Part shown: positions 19,717 through 30,671 of the stretch, in pieces | How the letters are laid out: each line of letters opens with the position of its first letter | Numbering within the stretch: the first letter of the stretch is position 1 | From: Leucogyrophana mollusca | Lineage: Eukaryota > Basidiomycota > Agaricomycetes > Boletales | Direction: 5' to 3' | DNA: 41,771 bases | NCBI GenBank assembly: GCA_021014945.1 | Contig: MU266565.1 | Coordinates: 1-41,771, forward strand | Notes under the pieces: model-generated | What the model was told of the DNA's origin: nothing | The model's database searches: none | Seen by the model: the letters and a program-made list of their open reading frames with translations, nothing else | Translations under genes and position numbers: made by a program

Positions 19717-22402
19717 ATGGAGCTGAAGTCTTCCTTGCCTCCTTTGTATCATGACCTATCCCAGCACGATTTAGATAATTCTCTTGCGGAAAATGCTAAA
19801 ATTTTCACGAGTGATACAGGTGCGCAGTTGTCTGGACATTCGATCCTCTACATGAAACGGACTGACGTCTTCGAATCAACCAGATCATGAAAGCCCCCTG
19901 GTCTCTCATCCGCAAACTTGTCGACCGTCGAACCACAGCTCGGTCTTTCCATCGACGGCGCAAATCCGAGTCCTCTGTTATTCCCTGCATGGGGTCCTTC
20001 TCGCTATCCATATCGTTCTCCTTGGATTGTGGACCCATCATGTGGAACACCAAGTTGTCATGCCCATCGGACCTTTCAGCAACAGTCTTTCCGTCGGTCT
20101 CACTGTTGCGCTGCAAGCCTTCTTCACGGTACGACTCTTGGCTACGCGGCGTCTGTATTGATTTTACTGCCCCCACTCAGATGTTTCAAGCTGCTTTAGT
20201 TGTTAGTACTCAACAGCTCGCGCTACGACGAAATCTCCTGCGATATCAAACCTTGACCGCTACACATGATCAGTCCAACGCGTGGACCGGGTTCGGCGCT
20301 GCTCTGATGAGCCTCTGGAGCCAGACCCGACTCTCAGCAGCTACATTCGGTGTTTCATCTGTTGCTCTCTATTTGTTGTCCATCTCCGTGTTGCATGTGT
20401 CATCATCTTCTCTAATAAATGTAGAAACATTCAATGGTTTGTGCCTCGTTTCTCTTCTAAGAGCCTTGCTAATACAGCTCCTAGCGACCTATCCGACGAC
20501 GGTGGCTACCGTGTTGGGCATGCCCTCGGATATGGAGAGCATCTTCACAAGCGACTACGATTGGTATGACGCCACCGCTGTAGCATCGATGGTTGGTCAG
20601 CTCACGGAGCTGACCACTGTGGGTGTAACAAATGCAACACTTTACGATACGTTGTCCAACACTGCTGGTATTGGATTGGCCTCTGTCACATCTACGACGC
20701 TCCTTGCTACCTGCCGCTCACTTCCAAATATCACCGTTTCCGGTTCGGAACCCAACACTTACAGTGACTCCACCGCTCTTTACAACATCACGGCTGCCGG
20801 AGGGTACTCAACCATCACCCTCACAGATGCGGATGCTCTTCGTGAGTGCGGGCTATTGACTGTTTGATTATTCCAATTATCTGATGACGTGTAGTTGCAA
20901 ACGCCCTCAAGTACTACGGATGGATCGATGGCCCCAGCGAGGTGAATAGAGTCTCGTTTTTGGTACCAATAGTAGCACTGACTACAACTTCTCGGTCTTG
21001 TAGCAGATCGGACAGCTAGTTTTCTGCATCACACCCCCGATCCTTGATGCCCAGGGTAATTCTGGATCAACATTTTCATTCCAGCGTCAAATCAGTAGGT
21101 TGACCCGGGTAACTGCGTCGGTGATTGCTGATGTTGCTCGTATGGCAGTCTCGAAGGATGGTGAACCAGTCGGGAATGAAACCGTGGTTGTCCAAGCAAT
21201 GGGCTGTTCCATATCCTACGCTAATGAAACCGGCACTGTGGATGTCCGAACAAACCAGCTCCTTCAACCATCAATTCCACCTGCCCAGCCTGCTATATGG
21301 GAAACGCTCCAGTGGCCCGTCGTCGATGAGGTGGACGACATTACCGGTTTTGTTTGTAATCTCACTTACTTTGCTACAAGATACTGACCATTCCCAGCTC
21401 AGTGCCGGGTTTAATCATGCGGCTTTTTCACTCGAACAGTGGGCGCCCATGGGCACCCCGCTCGGCTACTCTAATCTTCTGGAATAGTGATGTCTTCGAT
21501 CTTCAATTATACATTAAGAAGCTAACGTATAAACGAACAGCCGTCTAATGTCTTTACTTGGACTCCAGACAGAGGGGAGCGTTTTTAACCAAAGCACCGT
21601 ATCTTCTCCTCCAATTACGCTGAATGAGTTTCAAAGTGCTTTGGCCGAAGTAACTGCAGCCATTGTCTGGACTGGTGAGTGTGCGTTTTCCTTGTTGATT
21701 TCCCCACACAAATAACCATCCAGGTGCTCGAATGAACACGACTCCTGCATTCTTGGGGCAGGAATTTCAATTAAGCACCGGAGAGACAGAAGTAACAATG
21801 TCGGCCGTGAAAGCTCGTCTAAATGTAAGGGGTCCATGCTCTGTTTGCGACGTTCTCTAACAGCTGTCTTTGGCCGCAAGATAAATATCCTTCCGGTTTG
21901 TTGTTTCTGATCTCGCTACCATCCCTAACTTATCGTCCTAATCCTTCAGGTGGTAGTTGGTTTTGGAGCCTCTACGATCCTATTTGGTCTGGCGATCCTG
22001 ATGATCCGTGGTCCAGACGGGGATCGTGGCACAGATGATCCTGCGGTTGACTCGACTGGGGTTTTACAAGTGCTCTGGCTTGCTTCACGGCATTCGGTGG
22101 CTTGTGAACAAGTCGCCAGGGTTGCGTCTCCTTCAAACAATAAGCTACGCAAAGCGGGAATGTTTAAAATTTCCTTTAGCCGCATCTCGTCTAGCACGGA
22201 TCAGTCACCATTGCGCATTTCAAGACAGAATTTTGTCCAGATGGGTTCTGTCAACTCAAGAGGAGACCCATCCGAGCATAGTCCCCTCACTCCGAATCGT
22301 CTCGCCCCGTATGACCAGTCACGTGGCGGGCGCCAGGCCACTGATATGTTTCTAGAGATGGACGAGCTAGGTACAGTTTACTGTGCTACCTTAGATGTGT
22401 AA
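19717..22402 (+). CDS. Multi-pass transmembrane protein, tandem paralogue A (uncharacterised Agaricomycete LRxAGM family)
   Basis: Twelve exons: 19717-19819, 19884-20128, 20181-20436, 20485-20841, 20895-20941, 21004-21094, 21149-21351, 21398-21486, 21541-21674, 21724-21824, 21881-21895 and 21950-22402 (697 aa). Comparison with the paralogue at 22346-24849 fixed the junctions. Predicted layout: a cytosolic N-terminus; helices around LLAIHIVLLGLW, LSVGLTVALQAFFT and FGVSSVALYLLSISVLHV; a roughly 400-residue outer domain with NxS/T sites (NATL, NITV, NETG, NQST); a last helix VVVGFGASTILFGLAIL; and a tail with VLQVLWLASRH and LRKAGMF. Many Agaricomycetes carry such proteins, with no known function (from memory). 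The last exon could alternatively splice at 22371 into the next gene. Confidence 0.72.
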
Positions 22403-24849
22403 TTGACCTCCTCACCCAGATACTCAACGTGGTTTCATCTATCCACATCGTACGACCTCCAGAACATCGTCGACTGCTTCAGATGCGACCAAGATGCCAT
22501 CGATTCTTCCGTGGATTTGCTACTCCTCGTACGGACTACTTGTTGCCATACACATTGTTCTTCTCGCGCTCTGGAGTCATCGGCTTGAACACCAGATCAG
22601 TGTGCCGATAGGCTCCGCAAGCAACTCAGTATCTGTGGCTCTGACCGTCATACAACAAGCTTTCTTCACGGTCATTCTAATTGTAGTTATAGGCGGAAGT
22701 CAGAATCGCTAACGCTTATTGCAGACTTATCAAGCGGGGATAATCTATATGACTCAGAGACTGGCTCTTCGAGTCAACCTCCTTAGCTCCCTGACCTTGA
22801 CGGCTGTACACGATATGTGTGACGCCTGGAGCGGCCTTGGGGCTGCGTGTATCAGCCTCTGGAGGCAAATCAAGGTTCCCGCTGCCCCTCGAGGTGTTTT
22901 CTTCATCGCGCTTTACCTCGCATCTATAGCCGTGCTCCATGTGTCTTCATCGTCATTACTAAACCTAGAGACGTATAACGGTAAGCAATATCCTTGCGCG
23001 TGATTATACGGTGGTTAATATTTTCCCCAGCTACCTACCAGGCGATCAGCCCTGTCGCGATTGGCATGCCTCTAAACTTATCGGAATTCGGCTCAACTTA
23101 TGATGCTTCCGAGAATTTGACAGCCCTCGCAGGTGTGGCAGGAAAGCTGTCTGAGCTTGCCACACCCGGGTTGTCCGGAGGGACAGTATTTGACACTGTA
23201 ACTGACACGAGTGGCTTCGGGAATGCTTCGGTCAATGCTACGACATTCCTAAGTAACTGCTGGTCACTACCAGATCTTACGCTCGGTGCCAGCCCAGTCA
23301 GCGGAGTCTATAACTTGTCCTCTGCATCTGTCAACATGGTGGTGTATATGTCAGCACTTCGTGAGCTCAGCTTTCCTTCGGACCCTCATTGAATTTCCCG
23401 CTGATACACATTGTTTCGTCAGCGCAAAACAGCATTACTATGAGCTATGGGATATTTCCGCTTGGAGAAACGGTCGGTGTACCAGCTTCCCTGTCCCTTC
23501 GTGGTTTCTCACTGACTTTGATCAGACTGTGTCTCCCGTGGTGCGAACAATCTTGCTTGCGATACCTGCTATTCCGGATGCCCAAGGAAACACTGGGTCA
23601 ACGTTGCCAGTGCAGCGTACAATATGTGAGTGTTTGTTATGATGCTATCTTGGCCTCACTGAGATGGGAATAAAAGCTTTCCCAGACGGTAGTTCTCTCA
23701 ACGAAACTGTCGAGATGCAAGCGATGGCTTGTGCCTGGTCTGCGATAAACCAGACCGGCACTCTCGACGTTTCTACGAACACTCTTTTGAGCGTAAACCC
23801 GGTTGCTCCACAACCCTCGTCACAGTGGCTCACACTCGACCCGTCCGCGATCAACGACGACGCGACCATGCAGGAAATCAATGGTTTTGTGAGCTCTTCT
23901 GACATATGAAATCGACTGCCCATCTAATTTCTCATAGTCAATGGTGTGGCTCCCAGGGCTTCCGTCTGGAATCAACCGCACATCGCCATGCGATGTCAGC
24001 GCCGATAACTACCTCGGAGGCTGCGAATTTTCGAACATTGACATGTTGTACCACTTACATTCCGTTTGCGCTAATGCTGATGCCCTCGTTTCCCTGATTA
24101 TACAGCCGAATTATGGACGCACTCGGTCGTTACACCGATCTTAGCGCGGGAAATCAGAGTTCGGTGTCGACACCTGCTGTTACCTTGAGTGACCTTGAAA
24201 AGGCGTTAGGGGATGTATTTGCGGCCTTTTTCTGGGCAGGTAGGTCCGGCACCATTGCACCGTGAAGTAATGACGCCTCATGTCGAGAAATAGGTGCGCG
24301 AATTTCAGAGGGCCCATTGAGTCGCAGCTCTTTGGACTTCCAAGAGGCGGTAACGAAGATGTATCCTGAATCTCGATTAAATGTAAGTCTCCATGTCGTT
24401 CTTCATGATGCAATTGCTTCGCTAACAGTATTCCCTATACCCCCTAGATCAACGTCGTACCAGTCCGTATCCACGTCATCTCTTACCCAACGATTAACCG
24501 CAATACTGATCCTGTTTCTTCGTCTCTGCAGGTGATATTCGGGCTTGCAGCATCTACTACGCTGTTCGTTCTTGCGATCGTTTTGACACGAATGCATGCC
24601 ACACCAGATGCGATGACTACGAGACCCGCTGTCATCTCCGCTGGCATCCTGCAAGTTCTATGGCTCTCCGCACGACACACGCATGCCCGCGAGCGCATAG
24701 CAGAGGTAGAAGAACCTGAGCCAGATGCATTAAGGAAGGCGGGAATGTTTGCTGTGTCGCTCGGGCGCGTGCCAACTGACGAATACTCGTGGACGATCGA
24801 GAGCTCGGGGACAGATGCATTTGGTTCTACGGAGCATCTGAAACCCTGA
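22346..24849 (+). CDS. Multi-pass transmembrane protein, tandem paralogue B (same family as A)
   Basis: Twelve exons: 22346-22370, 22420-22670, 22725-22980, 23031-23360, 23423-23472, 23526-23625, 23686-23888, 23938-24047, 24106-24239, 24294-24382, 24448-24462 and 24532-24849 (626 aa). Exons 3, 7, 9 and 11 have exactly the same lengths as in paralogue A (256, 203, 134 and 15 nt), and all phases agree. Conserved blocks include TQRLALRVNLL, SLTLTAVHD, LHVSSSSLLN, DAQGNTGSTL and LRKAGMF. The start is chosen at 22346, inside the last exon of A, because A also has a phase-1 first exon before the equivalent junction. An alternative start is the ATG at 22494, just before the first helix. Function is unknown; a surface or endomembrane location is inferred from helices and glycosylation sites. 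Confidence 0.7.
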
Positions 24850-25331
24850 CGTGATAGCAACTTCAAAAATCATTTAAACATATGTTGGCACGCGTAGTTG
24901 GTGATAAATTGTCTGGGTGTATGTACTTAGCAGAGGCCCGCGGATGGGCCATTTAATTTTCATTGGGTATCCTGGGGCACGTCGTGGGTCTTGGAAAACA
25001 AACTTCAAAACACGCTGGCCTACTTAGACATTACAGAGTACGTACTAAGTACAAGAACAGCATGCAGGCATGCCTCACCACCGCCGTTCGGGCCTTGGAG
25101 CGGGAAAAGAATCGGGCCAAGTTGATCATGTCCGCGAACATGGCATTCTTGCTCTTCCTAGGACCTAATCACGACCTTCCTTGTACTCGGGTCTTGTATC
25201 ACACACATCATTGACGTCTTACAACAAAGGAGGATGCTATCAGATTTTACGCCTTTCAATGAAGATCCTTCGCTGAGTCCGCTGGAGCCTACGGTGATCT
25301 CGCACTGCTAGCCCACTCAACTCTGCGGCTT
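24850..25331. other. Intergenic between two plus-strand genes
   Basis: An 83-codon frame at 24963-25214 has no domain. An upstream exon of the DUF6697-like gene could lie here but none is evident. Confidence 0.35.
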
Positions 25332-27070
25332 ATGCAACGATGTGCAAAACAGGCTTCGTTCCAAGGGACCGACATGGCACTCGCCATTCAGATGGAGCGA
25401 ATGAAAGTCCGGGAAGCCATGGCTGCCCGAGATAACATCGTGTTTCGTTTGGAGAACGCATATGTTTCTGTTCGACAGAAGGCCGCTGCTATCGATCGTC
25501 TCGAGCGCGAAATAGACGAGTTGAAGCGCACTCTGACGCCTCCGGATAGCCTCACTATTAAGAGCGACTCTGCATCTACAGCTGACAACGCATGTATTCA
25601 CGAAGACCACGAAGACCTTGACGACACGGACGTCACATTGCGTCAAGGCCCGATTGAACTTAGCCACCGCACCGAGGACAATTTACAAGCGCCATTGATT
25701 GGCACGCCCACAAGTTACGAAGCTGGTTACCGGACTGCCCTAGTACGGAATGGTACCTCGTAGAGATATCACTAACTCTTCGCAACCCTAGGTCATCCCA
25801 AAACGTCATTATCCAAATGTGCCCCAGCCTATTTCCAAAGTGTATTCTGAAGCAATCTCACTAAACGGGGAGCCATTTGATTCCCCGTACTACCCTTCAT
25901 TTCAGTCCAACGGCTTCGCCGGCATTCACGAACATTCCATCCCTCGTTTCCACGACCGCCAATATCTCGCACCTCGTGTGAGCCGTTGACTGACAGTATG
26001 TATCGCGTTGTGGACTCTAACTACCGCTAGGCCATTTCTGTGCCCGAGGCGGATGAACCCGAACGTTCGATTGCTGCTCGACAGGCGATCTTATCTGCTC
26101 TTCCGTTACCACCTGAAATCCCGGACGATGCTCTGAAGCCTATTCTGATACCACCTCCCAATACGCTGCACGAGTTTCTAGGAAATGCATCAGGTGTAAG
26201 TGCATATATGCGTGTTGTATAAGCGCTCATAGTCCTCCCAGTCTCTGAGAAACTCGTAAGAGAATACTCATGACCACCGTAACTGTGATCTGGTGGTTTA
26301 CGCTCACTTTTGCTCGCTTTGGAAGCCTTTCGAACTACAGGGTCTTAGGACAGCTTACCACGTACTGGTGCCCTGAACGCGAGGAGCACGGGTACTTCCT
26401 TACGCCAGTCTTCAAATGCAGCACGAACCCACGAGTAGCAACCGCTCACCGATGGGCGGCCGTTGATGTCATCGGGCGTATGAGCAAGCCTACCGGTTAG
26501 TCTTCAAGTGCTTGACTGTCTTCGAGGTCTTGGATACACCCGGCGTAACGAGTCACACTGAGGAGTATACAGAGTGCTTTTATAATAAGGACGGGAAATG
26601 GTACTATGCCGGGGTCTACACGGCCTTCCGTATGGACGATCTGACAACGCAAGAATGGAACGCACTCTCGACAGAGGTAAGTCCTCTTCTCATACCCATC
26701 GACCCCCACATCTCAAGGCTTTGGAGTGCAGACAAGCCAAACGCTCATGAAAGATACGATCTCTGGTCGCAAGAATATTTCCCCACAGAATCTCTATGAG
26801 ACTGGCCAGCTGTATGCCGCAGGCGCGTTGAAAGTTGCATGCGTGGGACTGCAGTGCGTGGGATTCAGTGGTGAGATGTATCATACTGTTCTAGAACAGG
26901 CTGGAAACTGCGTGAGGACGGGCAATTGGCGAACGGGTGTTCAAACACCACCGTGGACCTTGCTTGGGGAGGGACCGGATGCGTCGTTGCTTGAAGATCA
27001 ATTCTCTGCCTTTGGGACGGCGCGCGACGATAATGAAAACGGGGTCGATCGCGATGGACCACTCTCTTGA
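25332..27070 (+). CDS. DUF6697-like protein with N-terminal coiled coil
   Basis: Seven exons: 25332-25742, 25792-25977, 26031-26195, 26242-26255, 26326-26495, 26573-26676 and 26732-27070 (462 aa). Exon 4 is only 14 nt and supplies SLRNS between two GT..AG introns. The N-terminal third is a charged coiled coil (AIQMERMKVREAMAARDN to LEREIDELKR). The C-terminal domain holds WCPEREEHGYFLTPVFKC, ECFYNKDGKWYYAGVY, LTTQEWNAL and ACVGLQCVGF, which I associate with the Agaricomycete DUF6697 domain. Conserved Cys, His and Trp residues suggest a compact fold with possible metal binding. No function is known. A start at 25374 (MALAIQME) is equally possible. Confidence 0.72.
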
Positions 27071-27363
27071 CGGACCAACGTTCGCCCTTTCACACCAAAT
27101 CCAGCTAGTCATGCAGTCGTCACACACTATCAATACCTCCTTTCTCGCCACGAACATTTCACAGATATCGTCGCCATCATGCTCTCCACGGATCCGGGAC
27201 CCTCTCAGATGTGCTATTCTCGTGTTGTATACCCATTCAATGCTACACTGTGGATGCTTGTATTACCCTTACCCCTTGCAAAGGCTTGTCGGGTGTGTAG
27301 TACTGCGTACTACACAGTGACCACCACGCTCCACCTATGTCGCAACTCCACAAAAAAGTGACT

Positions 27364-28933
27364 CTACAGCTTCGTCTGTGGCGCAACACCCTGTTTCGAC
27401 AACGTCGCCCCTCCATCGAGGAGTATGTGTGCCCCCGTTACATGTGCGGAAGCGGGCGACGTGAGGAACAGTGCGAGCCCAGCCAGGTCTTGAGGCATGC
27501 CGACACGACCTGGTGGATTGGTCAGCATCTAGACCCGCAAGGCAAGGAAAGAGGAGGTAGGGGAGTGGGTGAAAGTAAACGAGATCCACCTGTCGGTTGT
27601 GTCCTCGCGACCTTGTCCTCGCCAGCGGTTTTGAATGCGTACGCAGTCATCTTCGTGGGGAATATCCTGGGCCGAAAAATAAGTACTTAGGATGCGCAGG
27701 TCTGGTTCAAAACATCGGTGTTCTTGGAGCTTACCCGGGGCAGATTGCATTGACACTACAACGTGATTAGCCTTAGTTGGCGAAGGGAGAGCGTAGAGGA
27801 CGAACGTAATTTTGCTTGGTCCAAGCTTCACAGCCAGTATCGACGTTAGGTGGTTTACTTTGCGGAATCGATGGGTTAGCAGCGCCAATTCTTACCAAAA
27901 TGACACCTACCTGCCGCTTTGCTGACGTTATCTACGCGGGAGATGTCCCAGTTAGCACAAGTGCCCCCCCTAGCATGCGAGTTGCGTACAACTGTAAGTT
28001 CCGCTTCCCTCTGCGCTCACTACGCTCTCCACGTGAGGTGTAACTGACGCGGTCGAGGAGATGTTGATCACGCGCCCAGGGTCGATTGCCGTCGAGTCTT
28101 TTGCAAGCCACGTCGACAGACTGCAGACATGATGAGAATTTAAGTGGGCCGGCCCTTACTCTCCGATAGACTCACCCAGCAGTCACTAGGAGCATCCTCT
28201 TGTTAGCATTACGGACTGGGGTTCAAGCGAAAACACGCACAGTAGAATAGACTTTTGACATTGACAGCCATCACATTGTCCCAGCCTTTGTCTTCGGGCA
28301 CGGCATCGAATGGTGCTCCCCATGAGATACCAGAATTGTTCACGAGTATGTGCAGGTTCTTGTTGGGTTCACGGGATGCAAGTGCCGCTATCAACTCGTC
28401 GACACCGGATTTTGACTGAAAGGACATGGAATAGATATCGCATGAGTCGCAGAAGACGATTAATGACAGCGGCGCAGTTTCTGATAGGACACACGTACCC
28501 CGATGTTTGCCACGATATAGTGAGCGCTACCTGGCCCACGGGCGGTGAGTTCCGCGGCCGTCTTCGGAGTGAGCACGAGTCAGCTCAGCTTCACATTGTG
28601 CGCATAGGCGGCCATAAAGCATACCTCCTTTAGCTGCGCTTCCTTTCTCGCAGCAATGTAGACCTTTGCACCATTCTGGACGAAGGCAGAGGCGATAGCT
28701 TTCCCGATGCCTGTACCACCCCCGGTGACGAGGGCTGACGGGGGTGTGTTATGGTGAGGTCAGAGTTTAGCTTGGGCACGGGTATTTGAGGCGTACCGAT
28801 CTTTCCTTTGACACTGAATAGCGTTTGAATGGAAAGATCTGCGAATCCGAAGGGTCATTGAGGACAAGGCTCGACTCGAAACACGACCCAGGACTTAAGT
28901 CTCGGCGAGTTTGGACATACCTGGACTCGACAT
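27364..28933 (-). CDS. Short-chain dehydrogenase/reductase (12 exons)
   Basis: Exons on the minus strand: 28933-28921, 28838-28797, 28734-28625, 28561-28499, 28415-28241, 28185-28176, 28120-27993, 27931-27911, 27857-27806, 27755-27735, 27666-27590 and 27509-27364. They give 858 nt and 285 aa in one frame. All introns are GT..AG; one donor is GTTCGT. Classical SDR motifs appear in order: TGGGTGIG for NAD(P) binding, NNSG, the catalytic serine in INISSTAS, the catalytic YNVSK (YxxxK) rebuilt across two junctions, and ICPGIFPTKM. The C-terminal VTGAHILLDGGATLS is normal, so the enzyme looks complete. The substrate is unknown. Four exons are only 10-21 nt, so most of the gene is invisible to simple ORF scanning. 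Confidence 0.85.
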
Positions 28934-29229
28934 AGCCTATAACTGTTCCACGGTTATTTCCTGGGTACAAGGGTATCTCGAGGAGTTGTAGCACGAGAAA
29001 CTCCTACAACTTGGGAGTGGTGGTGGGATGAGAGCAGGTTACGGCTACAGCAAGTAGCCGGGTGCCGGGTGCCTGCTTGGAGACTTTGCACTCTTTCTTT
29101 CGACCTCGCTAGATCCACGAGCTTGTCTTTGGCTCCCGCCTTTACCGTGACCCAAGTCACTCCGTGGAATATCTTTCAGTGGTAGATTATTATTTTGGTG
29201 TCATTCCTCAGCAGTGTAAGACTGGCGGC
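28934..29229. other. Upstream region of the dehydrogenase
   Basis: The interval holds the promoter side of the minus-strand SDR gene. No other signal was recognised. Confidence 0.35.
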
Positions 29230-29526
29230 ATGCCGCTTGACGTTTCCCCACCCGCCGCTACCCTTATCGCTCTAACCTTCTCAACGGCGTCCCCATATCG
29301 CACCGATTTTTCACGCCTGTCAAGGGCGCACCCATCCCTTGCCGGCCTCCAGCCTGTTGGAGCCGTCGGACCCGGTGGCATGGCGGATGTCCAAGTGTTT
29401 AGTGTTCAGACAGCCGGCGAGGCAGTGTTGGACGCACTGAGGTCTTTGAAAGATCAGCCTGAGAGTGGAATCTTGAGCGTTGACGTGCAGGAGAAGCGCT
29501 GGAGGGCCAAGAGAGACAATTACTAG
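29230..29526 (+). CDS. Hypothetical protein, 98 aa
   Basis: An open frame runs from ATG 29230 to TAG, with GC-ending codons in its middle part and a balanced composition (AHPSLAGLQPVGAVGPGG, then VLDALRSLKDQPESGILSVD). No family is recognised. It may be one exon of a larger gene: an acceptor-like TCTCAG at 29613-29618 precedes another open stretch (LRDALANIPGLHTEWPQH), but no junction clearly links the two. It is divergent from the SDR gene, with about 300 bp between starts. Confidence 0.3.
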   Translation: MPLDVSPPAATLIALTFSTASPYRTDFSRLSRAHPSLAGLQPVGAVGPGGMADVQVFSVQTAGEAVLDALRSLKDQPESGILSVDVQEKRWRAKRDNY

Positions 29527-30671
29527 GTCTGCAATTGCAAAGCTAGCGTACGTGTTAGCGGCACTTGTATTTCCCTATATCCGCGCTAACTTCTAAGCTC
29601 TCTTCTCGTATCTCAGGTGCTTCGTGATGCTCTCGCCAACATTCCAGGGTTGCACACGGAGTGGCCACAGCATCACTCAAGGAGGGAGTGGTGCGTAGTA
29701 AAAACTTTGGATGGTAGGGGCTGCCGGCCGTCTACCATTCTCGTTATCTGTTGTCTTGTGCCTATGCACCGTCTATCCGTTCGTCGATACCCTCTGTATA
29801 TTGGTCCAGTCTCGGCTCTCACCAAACCGACCTAAGGTCAACGAACTCCCCTGGGTAACCAGGTGTTCTTGGGACCTACAAGCATGATTGGCACGTCCTT
29901 TTACCATATTTATGTCGACTGCAAGTTATGTGTATGATGGTCGTCTTCCTGGCACTCGAGCCGGAAACATGTAGCCATCTGGCTTGCAATCGCCAGTGGG
30001 TCCTCGGTTTACCTTGCCAGCATCGTATCTTCAATTTTAGTGACTTCCGCCGAAAAATGCCTGAACCTCCCCATCTTCTTCAGTCTTTTGCCAAGTTCCA
30101 GGTAAGTGCTGGTCACCCACTCATTCTGCGCGTCCTCGGCTCTCAGATGTGCGATCTGACTCTGAGCCACGAGGAAGCTGCTTCATAAAGTGCTGCACTC
30201 GTGGATATGCGCTTCCAAAGCAAACTTGCCGAAGTATCGCAGAACCGTGAAGTGTTCTATGCGTATGTATCCTTCACACCGAGTGGCTTCTCGACGATGC
30301 CTGGGGGTCCTGCACCGGATCCCGCCCATATGGACACTCGATCCTTACGGGCTGGTACACCAGGAGGTCCAGGACTTGCAGGCCGAGGGTTGGATAAAGC
30401 TTGTTGGGTCTTTAGTTCGCTGCGGAACCTCACGATTAGGCTTCAGCGGTTTGTTTCGTTTTACGAACCCGATCGCTTCGACACCGCATCTAGTTCTCTG
30501 AACGCTATATGCCATGTAGACACGAACCTAAGTTTTACCTGCTGGCGCAAGTTATGTTATATATATTGTGGTTGTTGATGGGGCTGAACTTTGGTCTTGG
30601 CAGCCATGGACACGTCTTAGCCGGCGCCATCTTGGCTGTCGAACTAGTAACTATCATCGATATCATCAGCC
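29527..30671. other. Gene-poor interval upstream of the inositol kinase
   Basis: Frames at 29617-29835, 29928-30188 and 30201-30578 are open but carry no recognisable domain and no consistent codon bias. Nothing is called. Confidence 0.35.

Noticed and set aside
21095..21148. In-frame 54-nt stretch in membrane gene A read as coding
   Set aside because: It has GT..CAG ends and a ctgat branch-like site, and the paralogue has a frame-breaking intron at the same place. It is treated as an intron.
28881..29160. Minus-strand frames upstream of the dehydrogenase as its N-terminus
   Set aside because: A 13-nt first exon (MSSP, then G of the next codon) with a GTATGT donor joins exactly to DLSIQTLFSVKGKI, so the longer frames are not needed.
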